Shown here piece by piece: positions 7,666 to 15,752 of a DNA stretch of 37,272 bases (positions are counted from its first letter, which is position 1; each line of letters opens with the position of its first letter). The notes beneath the pieces are model-generated. The model was not told the origin of the DNA. It did no database searches and saw nothing but the letters and a program-made list of their open reading frames with translations. Both the position numbers and the translations under genes were made by a program. This DNA is from UBA1234 sp964400015 (GTDB lineage: Bacteria > Bacillota > Clostridia > TANB77 > UBA1234): the NCBI GenBank assembly GCA_964400015.1, contig CAYNRR010000013.1:1-37272 (forward strand), written 5' to 3'.

Positions 7666-10600
7666 TTATTGTTTAATTTCTTCCATAATGTATGATTCTA
7701 GTTTGTCGCCCACTTTAATGTCCTCATAATTTTCAATTTGAACACCACATTCATATCCTTCTGCAACTTCTTTTGCATCGTCTTTCATTCTCTTTAATGA
7801 TGCAAGCTTTCCTGTATGGATAACTACATTATCTCTAATTACACGAAGTCCAGAATTTCTAACAATTTTACCATCTAATACATAGCATCCTGCTATCATT
7901 CCAGCACCTGTTATTTTGAATGTTTGTCTGATTTCTGCTGTTCCTTGAATTACTTCTTTATATTTTGGTTGAAGCATTCCTTTTAGTGCTGCTGTTATAT
8001 CGTCGATCGCATTATAAATAACTGAATATAATTTTATATCAACGCCTTCTTTTTCAGCTATGCTCTTAGCGTTTGCTTCTGCTCTAACATTAAAGCCTAT
8101 TATAATTGAGTTTGTAACCTTTGCTAGTGTAACATCTGATTCTGTTATTCCACCAACATTGCTGTGAATAATTCTAACTCTTGCTTCTTCATTTTTGATT
8201 TTTTCTAGAGAACCTTTAAGTGCTTGCACTGAACCTTGTAAGTCTGCTTTGATAATTACATTTAAGTCTTTTAATTTTCCATCTTCTATTTGACTAAACA
8301 AATTATCTAATGTTACTGGTGAATTTCTTCTAATCATGTCTTCTCTTTGTTTACGTTTTCTCTTTTCAATTAAATGCTTTGCTACTTTTTCATTTTCTAC
8401 TTCGTAAAATGTTTCACCTGCCTCTGGAACTTCTGGCAATCCTATTACTTCAACTGGTGTTGATGGACCTGCTGCTTTTACTTTTTGACCTTTGTCATTT
8501 GTCATACCTCTAATTTTTCCAATTACACTACCAACAACTATTGTGTCTCCAATATTTAGTGTTCCCCTTTGTACTAATAATGATGCAGTGATACCTGTGT
8601 TTTTATCAAGTCTTGCCTCTATTACTGTACCTTTTGATTGTTTATTTGGATTTGATTTTAATTCTTTCATGTCTGCAACTAATAAAACCATTTCTAGTAA
8701 CGCATCAATATTTTTGTTGAATTTAGCAGATATAGGTACGCAAATTACATCGCCACCCCATTCTTCTGGTACTAATCCATATTCCATAATTTCTTGTTTT
8801 ACTCTATCTATATTTGCGCCTTCTCTATCTATCTTATTGATTGCAACGATTATTGAAACTCCTGCAGCTTTTGCGTGATTTATTGCTTCAACTGTTTGTG
8901 GCATTATACCATCATCTGCTGCAACTACTATGATTGCAACGTCTGTAACTTGTGCACCTCTTGCACGCATAGCTGTAAACGCTTCGTGTCCAGGTGTATC
9001 AATGAATGTTATTTCTCTACCATCTATTTCTACTTTATAAGCACCAATGTGTTGTGTAATACCACCAGCTTCTCTTTCACTTACGTTTGTTGCTCTAATA
9101 GCATCAAGAAGTGATGTTTTACCATGGTCAACGTGTCCCATAACTACAACTATTGGAGGACGTGGTACTAAGTCTTCTTCTGCATCGTCTGTATCATCAA
9201 ATAAAATGTCCTCGTCTGAAACAATTTCTTTTTTATGAGCTGTTACTCCAAATTCTGATGCAACTAAATATGCTGTATCATAGTCTAATTCTTGATTTAG
9301 TGTTGCAAGGAAACCAAATCCCATTAACTTTTTAATAACTTCACTGGCTTGTTTTTTCAATTTTTCTGCTAAGTCTTTAACTGTTATTGTTTCTGGAATC
9401 TCAATGTCAGTAAGTTCAAATATTTTTTGATCGATATGTTCTTTACTTTCTGTTGGTTTCTTCTTTGCTTTTCTATTGCCTCTTCTCTTAGACATATCAT
9501 AGTAATCAAACATTTTGCTTTCTGTATCTTCAAACATATTTGAGAAGTTGCTTTCTGACTGAATATCTTTTAACTTGCTATAGCTAATTTCTTCTCCTCT
9601 GTTTTCGTTTCTACCCTTACCTTTTGTCTTCTTTGTAGATTCTTCAAATTTTCTATTATCTTTTTCTTTATCTTTATAAATTGTTCTAACTATTTCTTTA
9701 ACAGGTTCTTTTGAAGCGGTATCGTTTGCAAGAATTCCTTTAATATCTTTTTCAACCTTGCTTTCTCTTGTTTGTGGTTGTTTATTAAATTTTTGGAACT
9801 TATTATCACGATTACCATCTCTGTTTTGATATCTATTATCTCTGTTATCACGATTGCCATCTTTATTTTGGAATTTATTTTCACGATTGCCGTCTCTGTT
9901 TTGATATCTATTATCTCTGTTGTCGCGATTGCCTTCTCTGTTTTGGTACCTATTATCTCTGTTATCACGGTTGCCATCTCTGTTTTGATATCTGTTTTCT
10001 CTATTATCTCTGTTGTCGCGATTACCTTCTCTATTTTGATTTTTATTATCGAATCTTCTTTGATTATTGTCGTTTGAAGTATTTGTAACCACTTTTTCTG
10101 TAACAGCTTTTCTTTCTTCTGCAACAGGATTTGTTGCTTTCACATTCTCATTTTTTTCATTATTAACTTCAGGTTTTGAAACAACTTTTGTTTTAACTTC
10201 TTTTTCAACCTTTTTCATATTTTCTTCTTGCTCAACTACTTTCTTAACTTCTGAAATTTTTGGCTCTTCTACTTTTTTTACTTCTTCTTTAGTTGCTTCA
10301 TTTTGTGGAGTTATTGTTGCTATTTTTCTTGGTGGAGTTCTATATTTTATATTCATTGATGTGTCTGTTCTTCTTTGAACAACTCCTAAATCGTTTCTTG
10401 GTTCTCTACGAATATCTGTCTTTTTTGGTTCTTCAACCGTTTCGATTCTAGTAACTTCCCTTCTTATAATAACTGGTGCAATTGGTTTCTTTTCTTTTTT
10501 GGCAGCAGTTTTATCTTCTTTCGGAGCTACTTCCACTTTCTTTGATACATTTTTAAATTGTTTTCTTATCTTTTCAACATCGCTGTCTTCAAGAATTGAC

Positions 10601-10704
10601 AAATGACTTTTTACATCATATTTCAACTCAATCAACTTTTCGACTAGCTCTTTGCTTGTCATATTAAGCTCTTTCGCTAATTCATGTACTTTCATTTTCC
10701 CCAT
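7666..10704 (-). CDS. infB: Translation initiation factor IF-2, with Asn/Arg-rich tandem repeats
   Basis: A 1012-aa GTPase that places initiator tRNA on the 30S subunit. An N-terminal IF2N domain ('VHELAKELNMTSKELVEKL') is followed by a long charged linker, a second IF2N domain (about 430-490), the G domain from about residue 515 ('VVMGHVDHGKTSLLDAI', 'DTPGHEAF', 'NKIDRE') and the domains that bind the ribosome and fMet-tRNA. Residues about 222-306 are made of six imperfect 14-residue units of the type QNRDGNRDNRDNRY, an unusual extension of the disordered linker, encoded by near-repeated 42-nt units at about 9787-10041. The start matches the family; AAAGGGG lies about 12 nt upstream, rather far. 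Confidence 0.97.
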   Translation of the reverse strand: MGKMKVHELAKELNMTSKELVEKLIELKYDVKSHLSILEDSDVEKIRKQFKNVSKKVEVAPKEDKTAAKKEKKPIAPVIIRREVTRIETVEEPKKTDIRREPRNDLGVVQRRTDTSMNIKYRTPPRKIATITPQNEATKEEVKKVEEPKISEVKKVVEQEENMKKVEKEVKTKVVSKPEVNNEKNENVKATNPVAEERKAVTEKVVTNTSNDNNQRRFDNKNQNREGNRDNRDNRENRYQNRDGNRDNRDNRYQNREGNRDNRDNRYQNRDGNRENKFQNKDGNRDNRDNRYQNRDGNRDNKFQKFNKQPQTRESKVEKDIKGILANDTASKEPVKEIVRTIYKDKEKDNRKFEESTKKTKGKGRNENRGEEISYSKLKDIQSESNFSNMFEDTESKMFDYYDMSKRRGNRKAKKKPTESKEHIDQKIFELTDIEIPETITVKDLAEKLKKQASEVIKKLMGFGFLATLNQELDYDTAYLVASEFGVTAHKKEIVSDEDILFDDTDDAEEDLVPRPPIVVVMGHVDHGKTSLLDAIRATNVSEREAGGITQHIGAYKVEIDGREITFIDTPGHEAFTAMRARGAQVTDVAIIVVAADDGIMPQTVEAINHAKAAGVSIIVAINKIDREGANIDRVKQEIMEYGLVPEEWGGDVICVPISAKFNKNIDALLEMVLLVADMKELKSNPNKQSKGTVIEARLDKNTGITASLLVQRGTLNIGDTIVVGSVIGKIRGMTNDKGQKVKAAGPSTPVEVIGLPEVPEAGETFYEVENEKVAKHLIEKRKRKQREDMIRRNSPVTLDNLFSQIEDGKLKDLNVIIKADLQGSVQALKGSLEKIKNEEARVRIIHSNVGGITESDVTLAKVTNSIIIGFNVRAEANAKSIAEKEGVDIKLYSVIYNAIDDITAALKGMLQPKYKEVIQGTAEIRQTFKITGAGMIAGCYVLDGKIVRNSGLRVIRDNVVIHTGKLASLKRMKDDAKEVAEGYECGVQIENYEDIKVGDKLESYIMEEIKQ
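9787..10041 (-). repeat. In-gene tandem repeat (42-nt units) in infB
   Basis: Six imperfect units encode QNR(D/E)GNRDNRDNRY, with shortened units (QNRDGNRENKF, QNRDGNRDNKF) and one expanded one (RDNRENRY). The nucleotide units are also similar, which points to recent slippage or unequal recombination rather than only amino-acid constraint. Confidence 0.8.
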
Positions 10705-10775
10705 CTAATTATTAGCCCCTTTCAATTCTTCTACCAAGTTAATTATCTTAATCACTAAGATTCATAGTCTAACTT

Positions 10776-11033
10776 TTATTCATTTATTTCTTCTCTTAAT
10801 TTTGAATAAATCTCATCAGATATATGCGTTTCAAATTCTTTGTCTATTCTTTTTGTTTTTATAGCTTTCTCTAAGCACTCTTTGCTATAACAAATATATG
10901 CGCCTCGACCATTTATCTTGCCTGTTTTATCTATACATATTTCACCATCTGTTTTTTTGACAATTCTGCATAATTCAGATTTTGGCTTCGACTCATAGCA
11001 TCCAAGGCAACGTCTTAGTGGTATCTTTTTCAT
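10776..11033 (-). CDS. rnpM: RNase P modulator RnpM (YlxR, DUF448)
   Basis: An 85-aa protein with the family signature 'PLRRCLGCYESKPKSELCRI' and 'GRGAYICYSKECLEKAIK'. In Bacillus the homologue binds RNase P RNA and modulates its activity. It lies between nusA and infB as expected. The L7Ae-like rplGA (YlxQ) gene that often follows is absent; only 71 bp separate it from infB. AGGTGAG lies just upstream of its ATG. Confidence 0.92.
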   Translation of the reverse strand: MKKIPLRRCLGCYESKPKSELCRIVKKTDGEICIDKTGKINGRGAYICYSKECLEKAIKTKRIDKEFETHISDEIYSKLREEINE

Positions 11034-11049
11034 AACTCACCTCTAAAAA

Positions 11050-12102
11050 TTATTGAATATTCATTTCCTCTTTAATTTGACTTTCACTCTTTATATCAAT
11101 TTTCCATCCTGTAAGTTTTGCAGATAATCTTGCATTTTGACCATCTTTACCAATTGCAAGTGACAATTGACTATCTGGAACAACAACTTTTGATGTCATT
11201 TCTGCTTCGTTAACATCTACTGCAAGAACTGTTGCAGGACTTAATGCTGATGCTATAAATTGAACAGGATCTTCGCTCCATTCAACTACATCAATTTTTT
11301 CATCTCTTAATTCGTTTAATATATTTTGTATTCTGATACCTCTTGGGCCAACACATGAACCAACAGGATCAATGTTCATATCTTTAGAATAGACTGCTAT
11401 TTTTGTTCTTGAACCGGCTTCTCTAACGATATTTTTGATTTCGATAAGACCTTCATAAATTTCTGGAATTTCAAGTTCAAATAATCTTCTTACGAATCCA
11501 GGATGCGTTCTTGATATTAACATTTGAGGAATACCTTTAGCGTTCTTTTGAATTTCTAAAACATATGCTTTTATTTTATCATTTACTTGATATTCTTCTC
11601 CGGCTATTTGCTCATTAGTAGTCATGATACCTTCAATTCGTCCTAAATCTACAATCATTATATTTTTTTCAACTCTTTGAATTAAACCACTAACGATTTC
11701 TCCTTGTCTATCTGCATATTCAGAAAAAACAATTTCTCTTTCAGCTTCTCTAATTTTTTGAACAATAACTTGTTTAGCTGTTTGTGCTGAAATTCTTCCA
11801 AAATCTTTTGGAGTAATTTCAACTTCTACGATATCTCCCAAGTTAGGTTTTTTTCTGCCTTTTACGTTTTCTATGCAAATTTCTATTGCAGGATCAAAAA
11901 CTTCTTCAACAACTTCTTTTAATGAATATACTTTTATTGAAGCCTTTTCTTCATCAATTACTATTTTTACATTTTCTTGTGAATTAAAGTTTTTCTTATA
12001 TGCTGTAAGTAACGCTGATTCTATAGCATCCAATAGATATGCTTTACTTATTCCTTTTTCAATACTTAACTCCTCTAATGCTTCAAAAAATTCTTTATTC
12101 AT
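11050..12102 (-). CDS. nusA: Transcription termination/antitermination factor NusA
   Basis: A 350-aa protein that binds RNA polymerase and nascent RNA to control pausing and termination. The N-terminal domain starts 'MNKEFFEALEELSIEKGIS'; an S1 domain follows ('IVDLGRIEGIMTTNEQ'), then KH1 ('CVGPRGIRIQNILNEL') and KH2 ('LAIGKDGQNARLSAKLTG'). There are no C-terminal acidic repeats, as is usual in Firmicutes. The ATG at 12102 has GGGAGG upstream; the longer frame to 12153 has no support. The start overlaps the rimP stop by 8 nt, so the two are probably translationally coupled. Confidence 0.97.
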   Translation of the reverse strand: MNKEFFEALEELSIEKGISKAYLLDAIESALLTAYKKNFNSQENVKIVIDEEKASIKVYSLKEVVEEVFDPAIEICIENVKGRKKPNLGDIVEVEITPKDFGRISAQTAKQVIVQKIREAEREIVFSEYADRQGEIVSGLIQRVEKNIMIVDLGRIEGIMTTNEQIAGEEYQVNDKIKAYVLEIQKNAKGIPQMLISRTHPGFVRRLFELEIPEIYEGLIEIKNIVREAGSRTKIAVYSKDMNIDPVGSCVGPRGIRIQNILNELRDEKIDVVEWSEDPVQFIASALSPATVLAVDVNEAEMTSKVVVPDSQLSLAIGKDGQNARLSAKLTGWKIDIKSESQIKEEMNIQ

Positions 12103-12571
12103 TTTCCGATTCCTCCCAATTATATAATATTTTCGCGTTTGATATATTATCAAAACTTATACTTTCGTTTGTTCCTTCTTCTGTACAAATTATAATTTCA
12201 GTATCTGTAACTTCTTTTAGTATTCCTACAAACACCTTATTTTTATTTATTGCTTTATATAATTTTATCTCCACGTTTTTATTTTTTGCAGCCTCATAAT
12301 GCTTCTTTTCTCTCAAACGTCTTTCTAGTCCACATGATGACACCTCTAAAAGATAAGCCACCTCTATTGGATCAACACGATCTAACTCTTCACCAACAGC
12401 ATCGCTAACTTTTTCACAATCATCAAGGTCAATTCCACTTTGTTTATCAATATAAAGTCTTAAGTACCAATCTTGGCCTTCTTTCAAATACTCTACATCG
12501 TATAGCTCATAGCCTAATTCTGTTACAACTGGTTCTATTATCTTCTCTAGTTCTTTTTCTTGTTTAGTCAT
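12095..12571 (-). CDS. rimP: Ribosome maturation factor RimP
   Basis: A 158-aa protein for 30S assembly. 'IIEPVVTELGYELYDVEY', 'LRLYIDKQSGIDLDDCEKVS' and 'LLEVSSCGLERRLREKKHYEAA' are the family blocks (usually 'EVSSPGLDRPL'). I chose the ATG at 12571, preceded by AAGGAGG. It opens the rimP-nusA-rnpM-infB-rbfA-nrnA operon; a promoter (12657-12685) and a strong leader hairpin (12604-12631) lie upstream. Confidence 0.93.
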   Translation of the reverse strand: MTKQEKELEKIIEPVVTELGYELYDVEYLKEGQDWYLRLYIDKQSGIDLDDCEKVSDAVGEELDRVDPIEVAYLLEVSSCGLERRLREKKHYEAAKNKNVEIKLYKAINKNKVFVGILKEVTDTEIIICTEEGTNESISFDNISNAKILYNWEESENE

Positions 12572-12603
12572 AAGCTGTACCTCCTTCAACACCTTAACAT
12601 AAC

Positions 12604-12631
12604 GAAAGAGTGAGGCTTGCCTCACTCTTTC
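12604..12631 (-). promoter_or_regulatory. Perfect 13-bp hairpin in the rimP-nusA leader
   Basis: GAAAGAGTGAGGC is followed after two bases by its exact complement. It lies between the predicted promoter (12657-12685) and the rimP ATG (12571), so it would be in the 5' leader RNA. The downstream tract on the minus strand (GTTATGTT) is only moderately U-rich. It may be an attenuator, a protective leader stem, or a terminator of the upstream gene. Confidence 0.6.
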
Positions 12632-12656
12632 TGTTATTATTTATTATGCTATAAGC

Positions 12657-12685
12657 ATTTTACCATCTTTCCTTACGGAAATCAA
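12657..12685 (-). promoter_or_regulatory. Predicted sigma-A promoter of the rimP-nusA operon
   Basis: TTGATT (12680-12685) and TAAAAT (12657-12662) on the minus strand are 17 bp apart. It lies after the stop of the foreign-looking gene at 12703, so the operon does not need to be transcribed from further upstream. Confidence 0.55.
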
Positions 12686-12702
12686 GTGTTTTAGGAACTT
12701 TT

Positions 12703-13161
12703 TTAGTAAAGTTCAAACTCAATCACGACTCGACAATAGTCAAGTGCCTTCTTTTCATTGAAGTCAGCGGGTACACGCTTTCCTCCGTTATAGGTTCCCA
12801 CGTACTCGACGTTAACATTAAACTCGCCGCCGATCCCCATTTCATCAAACCGCTTGGCAATCATAGTTTCAGCGTTAAACATCACATATGCCATTTTCTT
12901 GGTTGCCATATGGGGAACTGCAATAATGTTTTTTACCTTGATTACAGGTGCTACAGCATCGGAAATGTCAAGAGTTCTCGTGTTATCAAAGAACGCCTCA
13001 CATATGCGTACTGCTTCCTCGCGTTGCTCTGAGGTTAATTTCTTGCGTTGCTTGGCAATCTGCTTGTGCAGATCTTCGTCTTCTCTGGGGAAATCATACT
13101 CGTTGTATTCATAGCCCATTTCCCGTAGGGTTTCCGTCAACTTCGTTTCAAAGGTTTCCAT
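12703..13161 (-). CDS. Hypothetical protein (152 aa), compositionally foreign
   Basis: An intact frame with its own AGGAGG ribosome binding site before the ATG at 13161. The acidic, soluble protein starts METFETKLTETLREMGYEYN, has a charged helix ('KQIAKQRKKLTSEQREEAV') and ends with 'ALDYCRVVIEFELY'. I find no signal peptide, membrane segment or known motif. Base composition differs sharply from neighbours: a hand count of 12721-12840 gives 58 of 120 G+C (48%), against 21 of 60 (35%) at 13261-13320. It sits between mrnC and rimP on the same strand, so it looks like a recent insertion that did not break the operon structure. Function unknown. Confidence 0.75.
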   Translation of the reverse strand: METFETKLTETLREMGYEYNEYDFPREDEDLHKQIAKQRKKLTSEQREEAVRICEAFFDNTRTLDISDAVAPVIKVKNIIAVPHMATKKMAYVMFNAETMIAKRFDEMGIGGEFNVNVEYVGTYNGGKRVPADFNEKKALDYCRVVIEFELY

Positions 13162-13214
13162 TTAAAAATCCTCCTAAAAATATAATGGGTCTCGCCAATA
13201 GTATTTTATCATCG

Positions 13215-13607
13215 TTAACATAATTTTTCAACTATTTCAACACATTTTTTCAATATTTCCTCTAGTCTTGCATTTTGTTCGGATAAATGTAGGAAACCAA
13301 TTAAAGCTTCAAACCCTGTTGCATATTTATATTCAATTATATCTGCATTTTTAGCTGTAGAATGTGGATTGGCATTTCTACCTCGACGTGCAATGTCTAT
13401 TTCTTCTTCTGTCAAAAATGCTTCAAGTTCCTTCAATATTGTACATTGTGCTTTAGCACTCACGAATTTTATTGCCTTTTTATGAAGCAATCCATTATTA
13501 CACAATCCTTTACTTATAACATATTCTCTTACGTACATCTCATAAACAGCATCGCCCATATAAGCCCAAACTAATGGTGAATATTGTATTGCTTCTTCTT
13601 TTTTCAT
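13215..13607 (-). CDS. mrnC: Mini-ribonuclease 3
   Basis: A 130-aa RNase III-like enzyme without a dsRNA-binding domain, which matures 23S rRNA ends in Firmicutes. 'LVWAYMGDAVYEMYVREY' holds the catalytic Asp of the RNase III core; 'RRGRNANPHSTAKNADIIEY' and 'YATGFEALIGFLHL' are the other signatures, with the Glu in FEALIG. It is usually near cysS; here it follows rbgA. Confidence 0.95.
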   Translation of the reverse strand: MKKEEAIQYSPLVWAYMGDAVYEMYVREYVISKGLCNNGLLHKKAIKFVSAKAQCTILKELEAFLTEEEIDIARRGRNANPHSTAKNADIIEYKYATGFEALIGFLHLSEQNARLEEILKKCVEIVEKLC

Positions 13608-13625
13608 TTCTAACTTTCCCTCTTT

Positions 13626-14561
13626 CTATTTTTGAAGATTTGGTGCTATTTCTAGTGAAATATTACCTATTTTGCCAGTTCTAAATTCGTCAATTAAGAT
13701 ATTGGCAACTTTAGTATAATCAATTTCTCCACCTCTTACCAAGCATCCTCTTTTTCTACCGATTTCCTCTAAAACGTCTAATGGCATTTCATATTCAAAA
13801 TCATCTGATATTTTATATCTTTCAAATAATCTCTCTTTGTTATTGACAAGAAGCTCTTCAACTAAGTGTAATGAAAGCTCTTCTATATCTATAATTGTAT
13901 CTTTTATAGTTCCTATGTATGCTAAGTGTCTTGCAGTTATTTCATCATCAAATTTTGGCCAAAGTACACCAGGAGTATCTAGTAATTGAATTTTTTCATT
14001 TAATCTTACCCATTGATTTTTCTTTGTAACACCCGGCTTATTCCCTGTTTCGGCTGAAGACTTTCCTGCTATTTTATTTATGAAAGTCGATTTTCCAACA
14101 TTAGGTATACCTACAATCATTGCTTTTATAGAAGCTCCTGTCATACCTTGTTTTTCTCTTCTTTCGATTTTTTCTTTCATAAGTTCATAAGCTGCATCCA
14201 CAACTTTTTTCATACCTAATCCTTGATTAGAGTTTGTATCTATGGCAACTTGATTTTGAGTTTTAAAGTAATTTACCCATCTTTGATTTTCAGTTTTATC
14301 TGCCAAATCTGCTTTGTTCAAAACAATAATTCTTGGCTTGTCTGCTATGATTTCATTTAATATTGGATTTCTGCTAGCAAGTGGAATTCTTGCGTCCACT
14401 AATTCTATTACTACATCAACTTTTTTTACTGCTTCTCCTATTTCGCGTCTGGCTTTAGCCATATGTCCAGGATACCAGTTAATACTTGTCGATGGTAAAC
14501 TTTCTGCATTTTCATCCATCTTTTTATTTTTTCTCATTTCTCTTTTTTTGTACATATCCAT
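13626..14561 (-). CDS. rbgA: Ribosome biogenesis GTPase RbgA (YlqF)
   Basis: A 311-aa circularly permuted GTPase that drives late 50S assembly. 'INWYPGHMAKARREI' near the N-terminus is the family hallmark. G motifs come in the order G4 'NKAD' (82-85), G1 'GIPNVGKST' (151-159), G3 'DTPG' (195-198), and a C-terminal domain ('RKRGCLVRGGEIDYTKVANILIDEFRTGKIG') follows. Its first about 25 residues are a Lys-rich extension. GGAAGGTGA precedes the ATG at 14561. mrnC follows after 18 bp. Confidence 0.95.
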   Translation of the reverse strand: MDMYKKREMRKNKKMDENAESLPSTSINWYPGHMAKARREIGEAVKKVDVVIELVDARIPLASRNPILNEIIADKPRIIVLNKADLADKTENQRWVNYFKTQNQVAIDTNSNQGLGMKKVVDAAYELMKEKIERREKQGMTGASIKAMIVGIPNVGKSTFINKIAGKSSAETGNKPGVTKKNQWVRLNEKIQLLDTPGVLWPKFDDEITARHLAYIGTIKDTIIDIEELSLHLVEELLVNNKERLFERYKISDDFEYEMPLDVLEEIGRKRGCLVRGGEIDYTKVANILIDEFRTGKIGNISLEIAPNLQK

Positions 14562-14595
14562 TATTCGTCACCTTCCTCGCATAAATTGTAATTTA

Positions 14596-14772
14596 TTATT
14601 TAGATTTCTTTTTCATATTTTTTAATATTATAAAGCAAATTATAGACAATATTAACGAAACAATTCCAACTAACCACATATTTAATGTATTAGTTAAAAT
14701 AAAAAATGCACTTAATATAAATGTTGTAAAAAATACTACACCTATTGTATATAATATTTTTTCAAAACTCAT
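14596..14772 (-). CDS. Small membrane protein (58 aa)
   Basis: A 58-codon frame between the PHP gene and rbgA. It starts MSFEKILYTI, and two hydrophobic segments (about residues 8-27 and 32-50) are joined by a short turn containing 'LTNTLNMW'; the C-terminus is basic (KNMKKKSK). This is a two-helix hairpin membrane protein by topology. GTGAGATG upstream is a moderate ribosome binding site. It lies 23 bp downstream of the PHP gene stop and so probably belongs to the same transcript. I do not recognise a family. Confidence 0.6.
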   Translation of the reverse strand: MSFEKILYTIGVVFFTTFILSAFFILTNTLNMWLVGIVSLILSIICFIILKNMKKKSK

Positions 14773-14795
14773 AATATCATCTCACTTTCAAATTA

Positions 14796-15701
14796 CTATT
14801 TATTTGTTTCTTCTAATAATAAATCAATAATTTTTTTCATATATTCATTTGATAATTCAATATCCTCGCCTACTAGTCCTATAACTGGTCTTATATTATC
14901 CGTATCATGAAAATCAGAACCAATTGTAGAAATCAAATTGTTACCTTTACAAAACTTATTCCATTCACAACATTCATTTATTTTTCTATTGTTTTTATCA
15001 ACGTATATATAATTAGCCTCTACTGCATCAGCTTTCATATCATTTACTATTTGCAAAATATCATCTTTATTTAATCCGTCTTCATATTTATACGCAACTG
15101 GATGTGCAAGTACTGCTTTGCCACCAGCATTTCTAATCAATTCTGCTGCTTCGGCTGGAGTAATTGTTTCTTTTTTCACGTACGCAGGACATCCTTCATT
15201 CATAATTGTTTCTATAAATTCACCTTTATTAGGTATATGTCCAAATTCTTTTTTTAGTAATGAATGGTTTGAAACATTAGTAATAATGTCTTGAGATATG
15301 TGTGATTTAGTTACTGATTCAATTTTATCTAATTCATTGAAATTCACAATATACCCTAATTTTTCTAATTCGTTTGATACTTTAGATAAGTAAATATGTC
15401 TGCTATTTCTTAATTCATTTAATTTATTTTTAAAAATTTCATCATTTATTGAAATATTATAACCTAACACATGAATACCACATTTATTGATTTTTGTAGA
15501 TATTTCAACACCTGGAATAAGCGTTATATCGTTTTGTTTTGCATATGTCAATAATTCTTCTGTGTATGCGTCTATTGTATCATGGTCTGTAATCGCTAAT
15601 GTTTTTACATTGTTTTTCACAGCCATATCTATTATTTCTTTTGGTGAATATGCTCCATCAGACATATTGGTATGAATATGTAAGTCAATTAGTTGTTCCA
15701 T
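14796..15701 (-). CDS. PHP domain phosphoesterase (YciV/RNase AM-like)
   Basis: A 301-aa protein. The metal-binding motifs of the PHP fold are all present: 'DLHIHTNMSDG', 'ITDHDTIDA', 'IPGVEIS', 'VLAHPVAY' and 'GSDFHD'. Stand-alone PHP proteins of this size include 5'-3' exonucleases that trim rRNA or short RNAs and 5'-nucleotidases; the exact role is not readable. I start at the ATG at 15701, which has AAAGAGGGA upstream; the longer frame to 15731 includes this site. It is downstream of a HAM1-like pyrophosphatase (51-bp gap), another nucleotide-metabolism pairing. Confidence 0.88.
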   Translation of the reverse strand: MEQLIDLHIHTNMSDGAYSPKEIIDMAVKNNVKTLAITDHDTIDAYTEELLTYAKQNDITLIPGVEISTKINKCGIHVLGYNISINDEIFKNKLNELRNSRHIYLSKVSNELEKLGYIVNFNELDKIESVTKSHISQDIITNVSNHSLLKKEFGHIPNKGEFIETIMNEGCPAYVKKETITPAEAAELIRNAGGKAVLAHPVAYKYEDGLNKDDILQIVNDMKADAVEANYIYVDKNNRKINECCEWNKFCKGNNLISTIGSDFHDTDNIRPVIGLVGEDIELSNEYMKKIIDLLLEETNK

Positions 15702-15752
15702 CTTTATCCCTCTTTCATAGCAATTTTTCACTTATCTTAATATTCTTTGTTT

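Noticed and set aside
9787..10041. Regularly spaced repeats resembling a CRISPR-like or minisatellite array
   Set aside because: The units are in frame within infB, encode a regular Asn/Arg/Asp repeat, and have no unique spacers.
9690..10124. 144-codon minus-strand frame (Lys/Ile/Thr-rich) inside infB
   Set aside because: It is the out-of-frame reading of the infB repeat tract; low-complexity composition follows from the repeat.
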